Assembly: GCA_025153775.1 (NCBI GenBank)
Contig: JAOALC010000001.1
Location: 372,001 to 436,000, forward strand
DNA: 64,000 nt
Source of the DNA: SAR92 clade bacterium H231
Lineage (GTDB): Bacteria > Pseudomonadota > Gammaproteobacteria > Pseudomonadales > Porticoccaceae
Reading direction: 5' to 3'
Position 1 is the first letter of the stretch. Each line of letters begins with the position of its first letter. A program made the position numbers and the translations under genes. Positions 7,320 to 14,710 of this stretch are shown here, one piece after another. The notes under the pieces are model-generated. The model ran no database searches. It was not told the origin of the DNA and saw only the letters and a program-made list of their open reading frames with translations.

Positions 7320-8402
7320 ATGGACAATGTCCATAACCTGACCCCCGAACAGGATATAGAGCAACAGGCCGCCGACTGGCTGCTGCGTCTTGATGCCGAG
7401 CACAAGCCCAGCAAATCCGAAATCGACGAACTCACCGCCTGGGTGCAGCGCAGCCCAGCTCACAAAGAACAACTGCAGCGTCTGGCTCAGTATTGGCACT
7501 GCGCCAACCTGCCAGCAGAGCTGTCACTGGCCCCCTCCGGCAGCGCGCCATCAGAGCCCGGCAACGGCAACCTACTCAGCCGCCTATTTAGCAGCGGTTG
7601 GCGAGCCACAGCCACATTGGGTGTGGCACTCAGCATAGCTGGCGCCCTGACCATGAATCTACTCACCAGCGACACCAGCGGCATATCCGGCAACGGTATC
7701 TACGAAACCCGCACCGGCGAGCAAAACAGCATCACCCTGAGAGACGGCTCAGTGATACAGCTCAACACAGGCAGCCGCATCCATGTCAACTTTGTCGACA
7801 AACAGCGCACCGTATCCCTGATTGCGGGCGAAGTGCATTTTCAAGTGGCCAAAGACAAAACCAGACCCTTTATAGTTAAGGCCGGCGAGGGCCTGGTGCG
7901 TGCCGTGGGCACGGCCTTTAGCGTGCGCTTGCACCCAGAAGCGGTAAAAGTGGTAGTAGACGAGGGCAAGGTAGCACTGGCCACCAGCCTAGATTCACCC
8001 AATAGCAAAAGCGGCAGCAGTCGCGACACAGCAGAGACCGTAAAACGGGCCGTAGACCGGGGCTACCTGGTGCAGGGCCAGACAGTAGAATTTGTACCAG
8101 AGGCAGGCGATGGGCTGGGCAATGAAATCCAAGAGCTTAAACAGGACGATCTAGACCAGCAGCTAGCATGGCGCACAGGCATGCTGCTATTTAGCGGCGA
8201 GCCACTTGCCGAGGCCATTGCAGAGATCAACCGATACACCTCCCTAGAGATTAAAATTATCGACCAGCAGATCGCCGACCTAAAGATAGGCGGCCATTTT
8301 AAGGTAGGTGAAACCGAGGCCATGCTGCAGGCACTGGAGATAAGCTTTGGCATAAGGGTCACCCGTCCCAACCCAGATACAGTACACCTGGCCCTAAAAT
8401 AA
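7320..8402 (+). CDS. FecR family anti-sigma/signal-transducing protein (first copy)
   Basis: About 360 residues. The start at 7320 (MDNVHNLTPEQDIEQQAADW) is chosen by alignment with the second copy, MDNIRQLSTAEDIEQQAADW. An earlier in-frame Met at 7221 would add 33 unconserved residues. Domains: N-terminal cytoplasmic anti-sigma domain with WVQRSPAHKEQLQRLAQYWH, one membrane segment (near ATLGVALSIAGALTM), periplasmic FecR domain (GEQNSITLRDGSVIQLNTGS, GEVHFQVAKDKTRPF, VRAVGTAFSVRL) and the C-terminal STN-interacting region ending EISFGIRVTRPNPDTVHLALK. FecR proteins relay TonB-receptor occupancy to an ECF sigma factor. Unusually, this copy precedes the sigma gene and a second FecR follows it. 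Confidence 0.9.
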   Translation: MDNVHNLTPEQDIEQQAADWLLRLDAEHKPSKSEIDELTAWVQRSPAHKEQLQRLAQYWHCANLPAELSLAPSGSAPSEPGNGNLLSRLFSSGWRATATLGVALSIAGALTMNLLTSDTSGISGNGIYETRTGEQNSITLRDGSVIQLNTGSRIHVNFVDKQRTVSLIAGEVHFQVAKDKTRPFIVKAGEGLVRAVGTAFSVRLHPEAVKVVVDEGKVALATSLDSPNSKSGSSRDTAETVKRAVDRGYLVQGQTVEFVPEAGDGLGNEIQELKQDDLDQQLAWRTGMLLFSGEPLAEAIAEINRYTSLEIKIIDQQIADLKIGGHFKVGETEAMLQALEISFGIRVTRPNPDTVHLALK

Positions 8403-8423
8403 CCAGGCCTCCGGCCATAACTT

Positions 8424-8437
8424 CCCACTAGCGGGTT
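8424..8437. repeat. 14-bp near-palindrome, first copy
   Basis: CCCACTAGCGGGTT occurs here, just after fecR1, and again identically at 11777-11790 near the start of the receptor gene. The inner 12 bases are an imperfect palindrome. It could be a regulator site, part of a terminator or a small dispersed repeat; the sequence does not decide. Confidence 0.35.
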
Positions 8438-8479
8438 TGCTCTGCCAAACAGTTCTACTACTGAGGGGCTTCACCGAAT

Positions 8480-8509
8480 AACTTGCGAAAACGCCATTCA
8501 TGGATTAAT
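8480..8509 (+). promoter_or_regulatory. candidate ECF promoter upstream of the sigma factor gene
   Basis: This is the second copy of the two-block motif AACTTGCGAAA ... TG-G-ATTAA, about 100 bases before the ECF sigma start. Block spacing is identical to the copy at 7101-7130, while the spacer bases differ, which is what conserved promoter elements look like. It implies autoregulation of the sigma factor. Confidence 0.45.
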
Positions 8510-8608
8510 TATTAATGCATGGAATACGCCTAGATACCGCCTGTTATCCCAGATAAAAAATCACATCACAGTGCCCCGGTATTTAGCCATCGCTCAAGGG
8601 AAGTCGTG

Positions 8609-9190
8609 ATGCCAGCACAAAAAGACAAAAATACAACACCAGTATTACAAGCCTTTCAAAAACATCAGGCAGCGCTGCGGCGCTTTATCTCGCGCTTTGT
8701 ACAGCGTACCCAAGATATAGACGACGTAGCCCAAGAAGCCTTTTTGCGCGCCTATCGCGCCGAGCAGGGCAGGCCCATAGAACAACCCAAATCGTTCCTG
8801 TTTCGTATTGCCCACAATGTGGCCATCACAGAACTGACTAAAAAATCCACCCAGATCATCGACTATATAGCGGACATTGATGAGTCAGCAGTTGTATGGT
8901 TAGAAGACTCGGCCGAAGAGATGGCCATGGCAGACCAGCTTATTGGTCTTCACTGCGAGGCGGTAGCCCAGTTACCACCCCAGTGCCGGCGAGTATTTCT
9001 AATGCGCAAAGTGCACGGCATGAGCCACAGAGATATCGCCACTGAGTTAGGCATTGCCATTAGCACCGTCGAGAAACACATGACCAAAGGGGTTAGAGAC
9101 TGCGCCAGTTATATAGAGCAACAGACCGGCGACAAACCAATGACTCCACCAGCAAAGAGCGACCACAGAGCAGGGCAACAGCATGGATAA
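8609..9190 (+). CDS. ECF RNA polymerase sigma factor, FecI type
   Basis: About 193 residues with the two sigma regions of ECF factors. Region 2 contains RRFISRFVQRTQDIDDVAQEAFLRAYRA and SFLFRIAHNVAI. Region 4 contains LPPQCRRVFLMRKVHGMSHRDIATELGIAISTVEKHMTKG, the typical FecI helix-turn-helix. An AAGGGAAG ribosome site is best placed for the ATG at 8609; a GTG at 8606 would add one residue. The gene overlaps the second fecR by 8 bases. With two FecR homologues and a TonB receptor carrying an STN domain downstream, it should control cell-surface-signalled transcription of the receptor or catabolic block (inference). Confidence 0.93.
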   Translation: MPAQKDKNTTPVLQAFQKHQAALRRFISRFVQRTQDIDDVAQEAFLRAYRAEQGRPIEQPKSFLFRIAHNVAITELTKKSTQIIDYIADIDESAVVWLEDSAEEMAMADQLIGLHCEAVAQLPPQCRRVFLMRKVHGMSHRDIATELGIAISTVEKHMTKGVRDCASYIEQQTGDKPMTPPAKSDHRAGQQHG

Positions 9191-10301
9191 TATCCGCCAA
9201 TTGAGCACAGCAGAAGATATCGAGCAACAGGCCGCAGACTGGCTAGTGCGGCTTGATAGCGACCATGCGCCCAGCCAGCAAGACCTTCAGGCCCTCAAAG
9301 AATGGATGCAGCGCAGCCCAGCCCACACAGCACAACTCAAACGCCTAACAAAGTACTGGCACAGCGCCAACCTACTCACAGAGCTGTCATTCCCACTACC
9401 AGGCAGCCAGCGCCCCGGGGGGTGGCTCAGCAACCTGCGCTACCAGTTTAGGCAACTCCTTACCCACGGCCGCCAAGCAAGCGCCACCCTGGGTATTGCA
9501 TTTAGCCTCACAGTTGCCGTCGCCCTGGGCTTGTATTTCAATAGCGGGGCAGGGGTGTCGGGCAATGGCATCTACCAAACTCGTATCGGCGAGCAAAACA
9601 GCATCACATTAGTCGATGGTTCAGTCATACTTCTCAATACCAACAGCCGCTTACAAGTTAACTACGAGCACAATCAACGGGATGTTGTTCTGATCGCCGG
9701 CGAAGCCCATTTTGAAGTCGCCAAAGACCCTAACCGACCCTTCGTTGTCAAAGCCGGCCAAGGCCTAGTGCGCGCCGTAGGCACAGCCTTTACCGTGCGC
9801 ATGAATCCCCAAGCGCTTAAAGTTACTGTCACAGAAGGCAAAGTAGCACTGAGGAAATTTGAGCCACAAAAAGTGGAAACAAACAGCATCGAACCTGAAA
9901 ACACCCAGCTTACAAACAGCGATACGCCAGCCCCACCTGTGCCCCCAACCAAAGACCGCGGCTACCTAGTACAGGGCCAGAGCGTCGACTTCCAACCCCA
10001 GGCCAGCAGCGGCCTAGGCAACCCCATACAACAGCTAAAACAGCATGATATAGAGCAACAGCTCGCCTGGCGCCAAGGCCTGCTGCTATTTGCCGGCGAA
10101 CCCCTAGCTCAAGTGATTAAAGAGGTAAACCGCTACACCAAACTGGATATCCAAATTATCGATGCAGATATCGCCGACCTTAGCATCGGCGGCCAGTTTA
10201 AAGTAGGTGAAACCCAAGCCATGCTCAAAGTGCTAGAAACCAGCTTTGGTATACAAGTTAGCCGTCCCAACGCAACCACCGTACACCTAGCCCTAAACTA
10301 A
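9183..10301 (+). CDS. FecR family anti-sigma/signal-transducing protein (second copy)
   Basis: A 372-residue paralogue of the protein at 7320-8402, alignable along its whole length: EDIEQQAADWLVRLDSDHAPSQ, WMQRSPAHTAQLKRLTKYWH, GVSGNGIYQTRIGEQNS, GEAHFEVAKDPNRPFVVKAG, LVRAVGTAFTVRM and QVSRPNATTVHLALN. A membrane segment lies near residues 100-120. A Pro/Thr-rich insertion (about 225-255) is absent from the first copy. It overlaps the sigma gene by 8 bases, so it is the cognate FecR by position. The two copies look like a tandem duplication of fecR around or before the sigma gene. Which copy contacts the STN domain of the receptor cannot be told from sequence. Confidence 0.92.
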   Translation: MDNIRQLSTAEDIEQQAADWLVRLDSDHAPSQQDLQALKEWMQRSPAHTAQLKRLTKYWHSANLLTELSFPLPGSQRPGGWLSNLRYQFRQLLTHGRQASATLGIAFSLTVAVALGLYFNSGAGVSGNGIYQTRIGEQNSITLVDGSVILLNTNSRLQVNYEHNQRDVVLIAGEAHFEVAKDPNRPFVVKAGQGLVRAVGTAFTVRMNPQALKVTVTEGKVALRKFEPQKVETNSIEPENTQLTNSDTPAPPVPPTKDRGYLVQGQSVDFQPQASSGLGNPIQQLKQHDIEQQLAWRQGLLLFAGEPLAQVIKEVNRYTKLDIQIIDADIADLSIGGQFKVGETQAMLKVLETSFGIQVSRPNATTVHLALN

Positions 10302-10324
10302 AAAACGTCACCCCAGCAAAGCAT

Positions 10325-10390
10325 CGTCACCCCAGCGTATGCTGGGGTCCACATTCTCATAAATGGATGCCAGCCTCCGCTGGCATGACG
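10325..10390. repeat. REP-like intergenic palindromic element
   Basis: Outer ends CGTCA and TGACG enclose two hairpins: CCCCAGC/GCTGGGG at 10330-10347 and TGCCAGC/GCTGGCA at 10368-10385. This cruciform layout is typical of dispersed bacterial REP-like elements. A partial extra copy of the left end (CGTCACCCCAGC) lies at 10306-10317. Confidence 0.75.
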
Positions 10391-10406
10391 CAATGTGGAA
10401 CCTCAC

Positions 10407-10448
10407 CACAGCTCCCAAAATCCTCAACTACACTTAAACCATGTCCAC
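10407..10448. repeat. direct repeat, left copy, flanking the fic gene
   Basis: A stretch running from CACAGCTCCC to CCATGTCCACCA, with the core TCAACTACACTTAAACCATG, is repeated with few changes at 11655-11700 on the other side of fic. The perfectly shared core is about 22 bases (CTCAACTACACTTAAACCATGT, which includes the core given above). The two copies bracket exactly one gene. Confidence 0.75.
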
Positions 10449-10478
10449 CAACCACCTTTCCACCAACCAAACCCAAAA

Positions 10479-10555
10479 TGGCCAGACCTCTACCTATCCG
10501 GCCATTTTCGCTTTATAATGGCCAGACTGCTTATTAAACAACTAAATTATGGCCA
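10479..10555 (+). promoter_or_regulatory. fic promoter with four TGGCCA-type boxes
   Basis: A TATAAT -10 element lies at 10514-10519. Around it are boxes ATGGCC at 10478, inverted GGCCAT at 10500, TGGCCA at 10519 overlapping the -10, and TGGCCA at 10550 overlapping the start codon. AATGGCCAGAC occurs twice in full. The first and second boxes form an interrupted palindrome (AAAATGGCC / GGCCATTTT). Box spacing is about 20-30 bases. The product has an N-terminal winged-helix-like domain, so autorepression is plausible (inference). Confidence 0.5.
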
Positions 10556-11592
10556 AAAACACCCAAAAACAAGCAACACTAACCTTGCTAAGACAGGCCT
10601 CAAAGCCACTGTCACTTAGCGAACTCGCCACAAAACTAAACCACAGCGTCTCCGAACGCACCCTGCGTCGCTGGTTAGCCGATTGGCAAGCTGACAAAAA
10701 AGTCCAAAAAACCGGAGCAGGCCCCACAACCAGCTACCAAATAACACCAGCGTCTAAAGAACCTGCCACAGCAGCCCTAGCAAGCGACTCATTCGCGTTT
10801 CTCGAAGGTCTCGACACCGACTTACGCGCCGCGCTGCTCAATCAAATTCGTGACCTATGGACCCACTCATCCACCGCGCTAGAGGGCAACACCCTCACAT
10901 TGGGCGACACGCATTTTATTCTCGAAGAGGGGCTGACCGTTTCAGGCAAGCCCATAAAAGACCACCTAGAAGTGCGCGGCCATGCCAGAGCCATCGAAAT
11001 ACTCTACCAATGCATCGGCAAACCCATTGAAGAGGAAAGGGTGTTTGCACTCCATCGCGCCGTACAAACCGAGCAGTTTGATGACATCTACAAACCCATT
11101 GGCGCCTGGAAAGTCGAAGCTAACGGCACCCATATAGTGGGCCAAGATAACAAACCCCATTTTATTGAATATGCATTGCCGCTATTTGTACCAACACTAA
11201 TGACTCAGGTTCTAGACAGCATTAATGCCACCAGCCCAGAAAGCGTCACCCTAAACAATGCAGCAGAGATCTACGCCAAGATTCATATGGGCATCGCCCA
11301 CATCCACCCCTTCTTCGATGGCAATGGACGCATCGCCCGGCTGTTAGCCAACATACCGCTATTAAAAAGCGGTCTACCGCCCTTAGTCATTCCTCAAGAA
11401 CAACGCCGCGCCTACATAGAAACGCTCAGTACCTACCAAATAAGTATTGGCCAATTAACCGACGCCAGCGGCGTATGGCCCGACCCAAAGCAGCTAAAAG
11501 CATTCAGCGAATTTTGCGCCAACTGCTACAGCGAAACCAAAGAGCTGGTAGAGCAAGCATTTAAAATTCAAACCAACAGAGCCCCCACTTAG
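10549..11592 (+). CDS. Fic family protein with N-terminal DNA-binding domain
   Basis: A 347-residue protein. Residues 1-70 resemble a winged helix (LTLLRQASKPLSLSELATKLNHSVSERTLRRWL). The Fic core follows, with the catalytic motif HPFFDGNGRIAR starting at His253. Fic enzymes transfer AMP or a related group from a nucleotide to protein hydroxyls. An N-terminal inhibitory helix motif of the (S/T)xxxE(G/N) type is visible as STALEGN, so this is a self-inhibited class II Fic. It carries no antitoxin partner gene. It sits between fecR2 and the STN-receptor gene, where such clusters normally have nothing, and is bracketed by direct repeats and REP-like sequence, suggesting insertion of a one-gene cassette. 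Confidence 0.93.
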   Translation: MAKNTQKQATLTLLRQASKPLSLSELATKLNHSVSERTLRRWLADWQADKKVQKTGAGPTTSYQITPASKEPATAALASDSFAFLEGLDTDLRAALLNQIRDLWTHSSTALEGNTLTLGDTHFILEEGLTVSGKPIKDHLEVRGHARAIEILYQCIGKPIEEERVFALHRAVQTEQFDDIYKPIGAWKVEANGTHIVGQDNKPHFIEYALPLFVPTLMTQVLDSINATSPESVTLNNAAEIYAKIHMGIAHIHPFFDGNGRIARLLANIPLLKSGLPPLVIPQEQRRAYIETLSTYQISIGQLTDASGVWPDPKQLKAFSEFCANCYSETKELVEQAFKIQTNRAPT

Positions 11593-11606
11593 GCCACTGC
11601 CTCCTG

Positions 11607-11654
11607 TCACCCTGAACTTTCCCCTGTCACCCTGAGCGCAGCCGAAGGGTCTCC
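11607..11654. repeat. short dispersed intergenic repeat
   Basis: GTCACCCTGA is present twice (near 11608 and 11626). The second copy continues as GCGCAGCCGAAGGGTCT, a form widespread in gammaproteobacterial intergenic DNA. A diverged relative (CTTGAGCGGAAGCAAAGGGT) occurs after msrA near 47412. Confidence 0.6.
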
Positions 11655-11700
11655 CACAGCAACTCCCCAATCCCTCAACTACACTTAAACCATGTGCACC
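11655..11700. repeat. direct repeat, right copy, flanking the fic gene
   Basis: Right-hand partner of 10407-10448, sharing TCAACTACACTTAAACCATG and diverging gradually on both sides. It lies immediately before the receptor gene region, so the ancestral fecR2-receptor spacer may have been split by the fic cassette or duplicated with it. Confidence 0.75.
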
Positions 11701-11725
11701 AGTTCACCACCAGTCACCACAGCAC

Positions 11726-14599
11726 ATGAGGGGCATCACCATAAACAAAAAAATCCATCACAAAAAAAACCACCTCCCCACTAGCGGGTTGTACCCAGCC
11801 ACAGGTTATAAACCTCACAAGGCCGCGCAAGTGGGCCTGTCATGGACAGCAAGCCAGACCATGGGAAGGGCAGTGAGGCAAGCAACCCAAATGGCCTCAC
11901 CGGTAAACTGGATAACCCGTCAAATAGTGCTATGCGTAACGTTAACGATACTCTCGTTAACTGCGGTAGCTGAGGTAAAAAGGCCAGATGTGCACCAACA
12001 TTACACATTTGACCTACCCCAGCAGAGCGTCGCAGACTCACTAAACGACCTAGCCAAACACACCGGCGCACAATTCCTCTTCCCCTTTCAGCTCGCCCAA
12101 TCCAAGACAGCCAAGCCAATCAGCGGACACTTCACCCTGTTAGAAGCCACAGCACAGCTGCTTCAAAACACCGGGCTCAGAAGCGACCTTGTGGACGGAG
12201 TGCTCACCATCTCCCCAGCGGACGATGCTGGCACTTTTGGTAACCAAAACCATAAGGGGAAGAAGATGAATACATACACAAGGAAAACATTGCTCGCCAG
12301 CATGGTAGGGCTATTTGCAGCGGGCGGCGCCTCGGGCAGTTTGGCCCAGGGCGGTGAGGCTGCCACGGAGCAGGGTAGGATTGATGAGATTATTGTGACG
12401 GCAAACCGGCGTGCTGAAAGTTTGAATGATGCGGCATTGAGTATTGCGGCGATTGGCGGCGAAGAAATATCCCGCCGTAACCTCACGGAAATGAATGATT
12501 ATCTTCGAACTATGCCTGGCGTTAATTTTATAGATCAGGGTGCAGGCCGGAATGCAGTTGTTGTCCGCGGAATTACCATTGACCCTGAGCTGGAATCCGC
12601 ACTGACCTCGCCAACAACCGGTCTTTATTTTGGGGAGGTTCCTTTAGCGGGCTTTTCTCTCGAGGGAGGGAATGCCAATATAAAAATGATCGATCTAGAT
12701 CGAGTAGAGGTTCTTCGCGGGCCACAAGGTACCTTGTTTGGTTCAGGATCATTGGCAGGAGCAGTTCGCAATATCCCAAAGCAACCAAATATGGAGGAAT
12801 TTGAAGGTGCGATCAAAACCGGTTATTCAAATACCACCGAATTCGGGGGTGATAATACAAAATTAGAGGGCGTAATAAATATTCCGTTAGTTGAGGGCAT
12901 ATTGGCACTAAGAGCCGTTTCCTATCGACATAAAGCAGATGGTTATGTCAATAACATTGCTGGCACACAGCTGGCTACGGGAGGCCCAATCGCAACGACT
13001 TATACAGCTGCCGGCCTTGTGGCTGCATTCGGTGGTGCCGATCTTTTTCAAGATGAAAAGGGTACTGGCGGGTCTACATTCACAGGTGGACGAATAGCGC
13101 TTAAATGGACGCCAACGACAGAATTCGATGTCACGCTGCAATATCTCTCACAAAAAGCTGAATTGGATGGGCGTCCATATGTTCAACTAAATACAGGTGG
13201 TTATACTCAGGCCACCTTAGCTTTTGGTGACGCTCTTCCTAACCAAAGTGAAAAGCTTGAAGACGACATAAGCATCATAAATATGATCGTAGAGTATGAT
13301 TTTGGTTGGGCTTCGTTACTTTCCTCCTCCGCATATGTCGACAATAAAAGTGTCAGGAACTACGACATTACTGCTTTAGTTGGTCTCTCACCCCTGGTTC
13401 AGCTAAATGCTGATTCCAATGAAGCATTTATTCAGGAGATCAGGCTTGTCTCGAAACTAGAGGGGCCTATGCAATTTATCACTGGTCTATATTTTGAAGA
13501 CATTGTTCGTTTTCTTGATAGCGAATCATATGCAACTGGTGATTTAAGTCTAAATGTTTTTGGAACACCATTTGGTGCTACGAATCCCCTTATTGATATC
13601 GGAACACGAACTGGCACGACTACTCAAAAAGCTGTTTTTGGTGAATTATCCTATGACGTTACCGAGCAAGTAAAAGTAACTATTGGTGCCCGTTACTTCG
13701 ATTATGAAAAAACCGATTTGCTTGACGGAATGGGCGCATTTGGCTTACGTCTTCTACCAGGAGAAACTGAGGAATCCGGTGACAATTATAAGGCAAGTGT
13801 ATCCTATGTGCCCAACGAAGATATGTTGATGTACGCCACATGGTCTGAAGGGTTTCGTCTTGGAAATTCAAATTTACCACTACCTCCTTCCGTCTGTGAC
13901 GTAAATAACGATGGCTTACTTGATGGAACAAGTGCTGAGTTAAGAGGTGGATTTGATTCTGATAGTACAGAAAATATCGAATTTGGTATCAAAATGGGCC
14001 TTGCTGAAAATCGGGTTCAGGTTAATGCATCTTTGTATCAGGTAAAATGGAACGCTATGCCTTTGTTTATTGCTGCCGGGAAACTTGACTCTCAAGCTAC
14101 TCAGATCTGTTTTGGCGGAACCATTGTTAACGTTGGTGATGCTGAATCAAATGGTTTCGAATTAGAAACCTCAGTTCAGCTGACGGACAGTTTGCGTTTC
14201 AATATTGGCGGGGGCTACACCAATGTGGAGCTTTCACAGGGGATTACTGAACTCGGCTTTTCGAAAGGAGATCGGTTACCAAGCTCCCCAGAGTATAATG
14301 CAAATATGGGTTTAGCCTACGACTTCGTGCTGGCTGGAAATGAGGGTTATGTCCAGGCTGACTATGCTGTCGTTAGTGAATTTTATAATAGAGTCGGTGA
14401 AGCAGGAGATAAAGGCGGAGATTATGGACAATTTAACATGAATGCAGGCATTGTTATAAACAACTTCACTGCTGAGATATTTGCTCAAAATTTGACCAAT
14501 GAAGACGCTATTACTTCTGTCGGTGTCATTGGCTTCGACACTAGAGCCTATAGGCTTCGACCTCGTACTATAGGCCTCAACATCGGCTATCACTTCTAA
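11726..14599 (+). CDS. TonB-dependent receptor with N-terminal STN domain, apparent chimera
   Basis: A 957-codon frame. The long upstream part has several possible starts; ATG at 11891 gives a signal peptide (WITRQIVLCVTLTILSLTAVA). The STN signalling domain follows at about residues 90-165 (YTFDLPQQSVADSLNDLAKHTGAQFLF ... DGVLTISP). At codon 181 (12266) there is a second start with ribosome site AAGGGGAAG and a second signal peptide, MNTYTRKTLLASMVGLFAAG. A TonB-box-like segment (IDEIIVTANRR), plug (LRTMPGVNFIDQGAGRNAVVVRG, VEVLRGPQGTLFGSGSLAGAV) and a barrel ending in GLNIGYHF follow. The first third uses GC-rich codons like its neighbours; from about 12400 the DNA is A/T-richer. Either a stop was lost between an STN protein and a receptor, or two receptors recombined. 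The ligand is unknown; context suggests peptides. Confidence 0.88.
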   Translation: MRGITINKKIHHKKNHLPTSGLYPATGYKPHKAAQVGLSWTASQTMGRAVRQATQMASPVNWITRQIVLCVTLTILSLTAVAEVKRPDVHQHYTFDLPQQSVADSLNDLAKHTGAQFLFPFQLAQSKTAKPISGHFTLLEATAQLLQNTGLRSDLVDGVLTISPADDAGTFGNQNHKGKKMNTYTRKTLLASMVGLFAAGGASGSLAQGGEAATEQGRIDEIIVTANRRAESLNDAALSIAAIGGEEISRRNLTEMNDYLRTMPGVNFIDQGAGRNAVVVRGITIDPELESALTSPTTGLYFGEVPLAGFSLEGGNANIKMIDLDRVEVLRGPQGTLFGSGSLAGAVRNIPKQPNMEEFEGAIKTGYSNTTEFGGDNTKLEGVINIPLVEGILALRAVSYRHKADGYVNNIAGTQLATGGPIATTYTAAGLVAAFGGADLFQDEKGTGGSTFTGGRIALKWTPTTEFDVTLQYLSQKAELDGRPYVQLNTGGYTQATLAFGDALPNQSEKLEDDISIINMIVEYDFGWASLLSSSAYVDNKSVRNYDITALVGLSPLVQLNADSNEAFIQEIRLVSKLEGPMQFITGLYFEDIVRFLDSESYATGDLSLNVFGTPFGATNPLIDIGTRTGTTTQKAVFGELSYDVTEQVKVTIGARYFDYEKTDLLDGMGAFGLRLLPGETEESGDNYKASVSYVPNEDMLMYATWSEGFRLGNSNLPLPPSVCDVNNDGLLDGTSAELRGGFDSDSTENIEFGIKMGLAENRVQVNASLYQVKWNAMPLFIAAGKLDSQATQICFGGTIVNVGDAESNGFELETSVQLTDSLRFNIGGGYTNVELSQGITELGFSKGDRLPSSPEYNANMGLAYDFVLAGNEGYVQADYAVVSEFYNRVGEAGDKGGDYGQFNMNAGIVINNFTAEIFAQNLTNEDAITSVGVIGFDTRAYRLRPRTIGLNIGYHF
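11777..11790. repeat. 14-bp near-palindrome, second copy
   Basis: CCCACTAGCGGGTT, identical to 8424-8437. It lies inside the uncertain 5' extension of the receptor frame, which favours a receptor start downstream of it (11861 or 11891). Confidence 0.35.
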
Positions 14600-14621
14600 A
14601 ATCAAGACTCCATCGAAATCG

Positions 14622-14675
14622 CAACCAGAAGGTTTACGTGACTCCTCCTAGAATAAGAGAGTCACGTTCTGGTTG
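14622..14675. other. strong hairpin between receptor and hydrolase genes
   Basis: CAACCAGAA pairs with TTCTGGTTG and CGTGACTC with GAGTCACG: 17 bp in total, with a six-base bulge on the 5' side. On the + strand it is followed by a run of A, not T, so it is not a standard intrinsic terminator for the receptor. It may act as an RNA-stability or processing element that separates receptor and enzyme expression. Confidence 0.6.
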
Positions 14676-14710
14676 TCAAAAAAATTACTTTATTAATTCG
14701 GAAAGATAAT

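Noticed and set aside
14600-14710. Rho-independent terminator after the receptor
   Set aside because: The hairpin is strong but is followed by A residues, not T, on the + strand, and has no T tract on the minus strand either.
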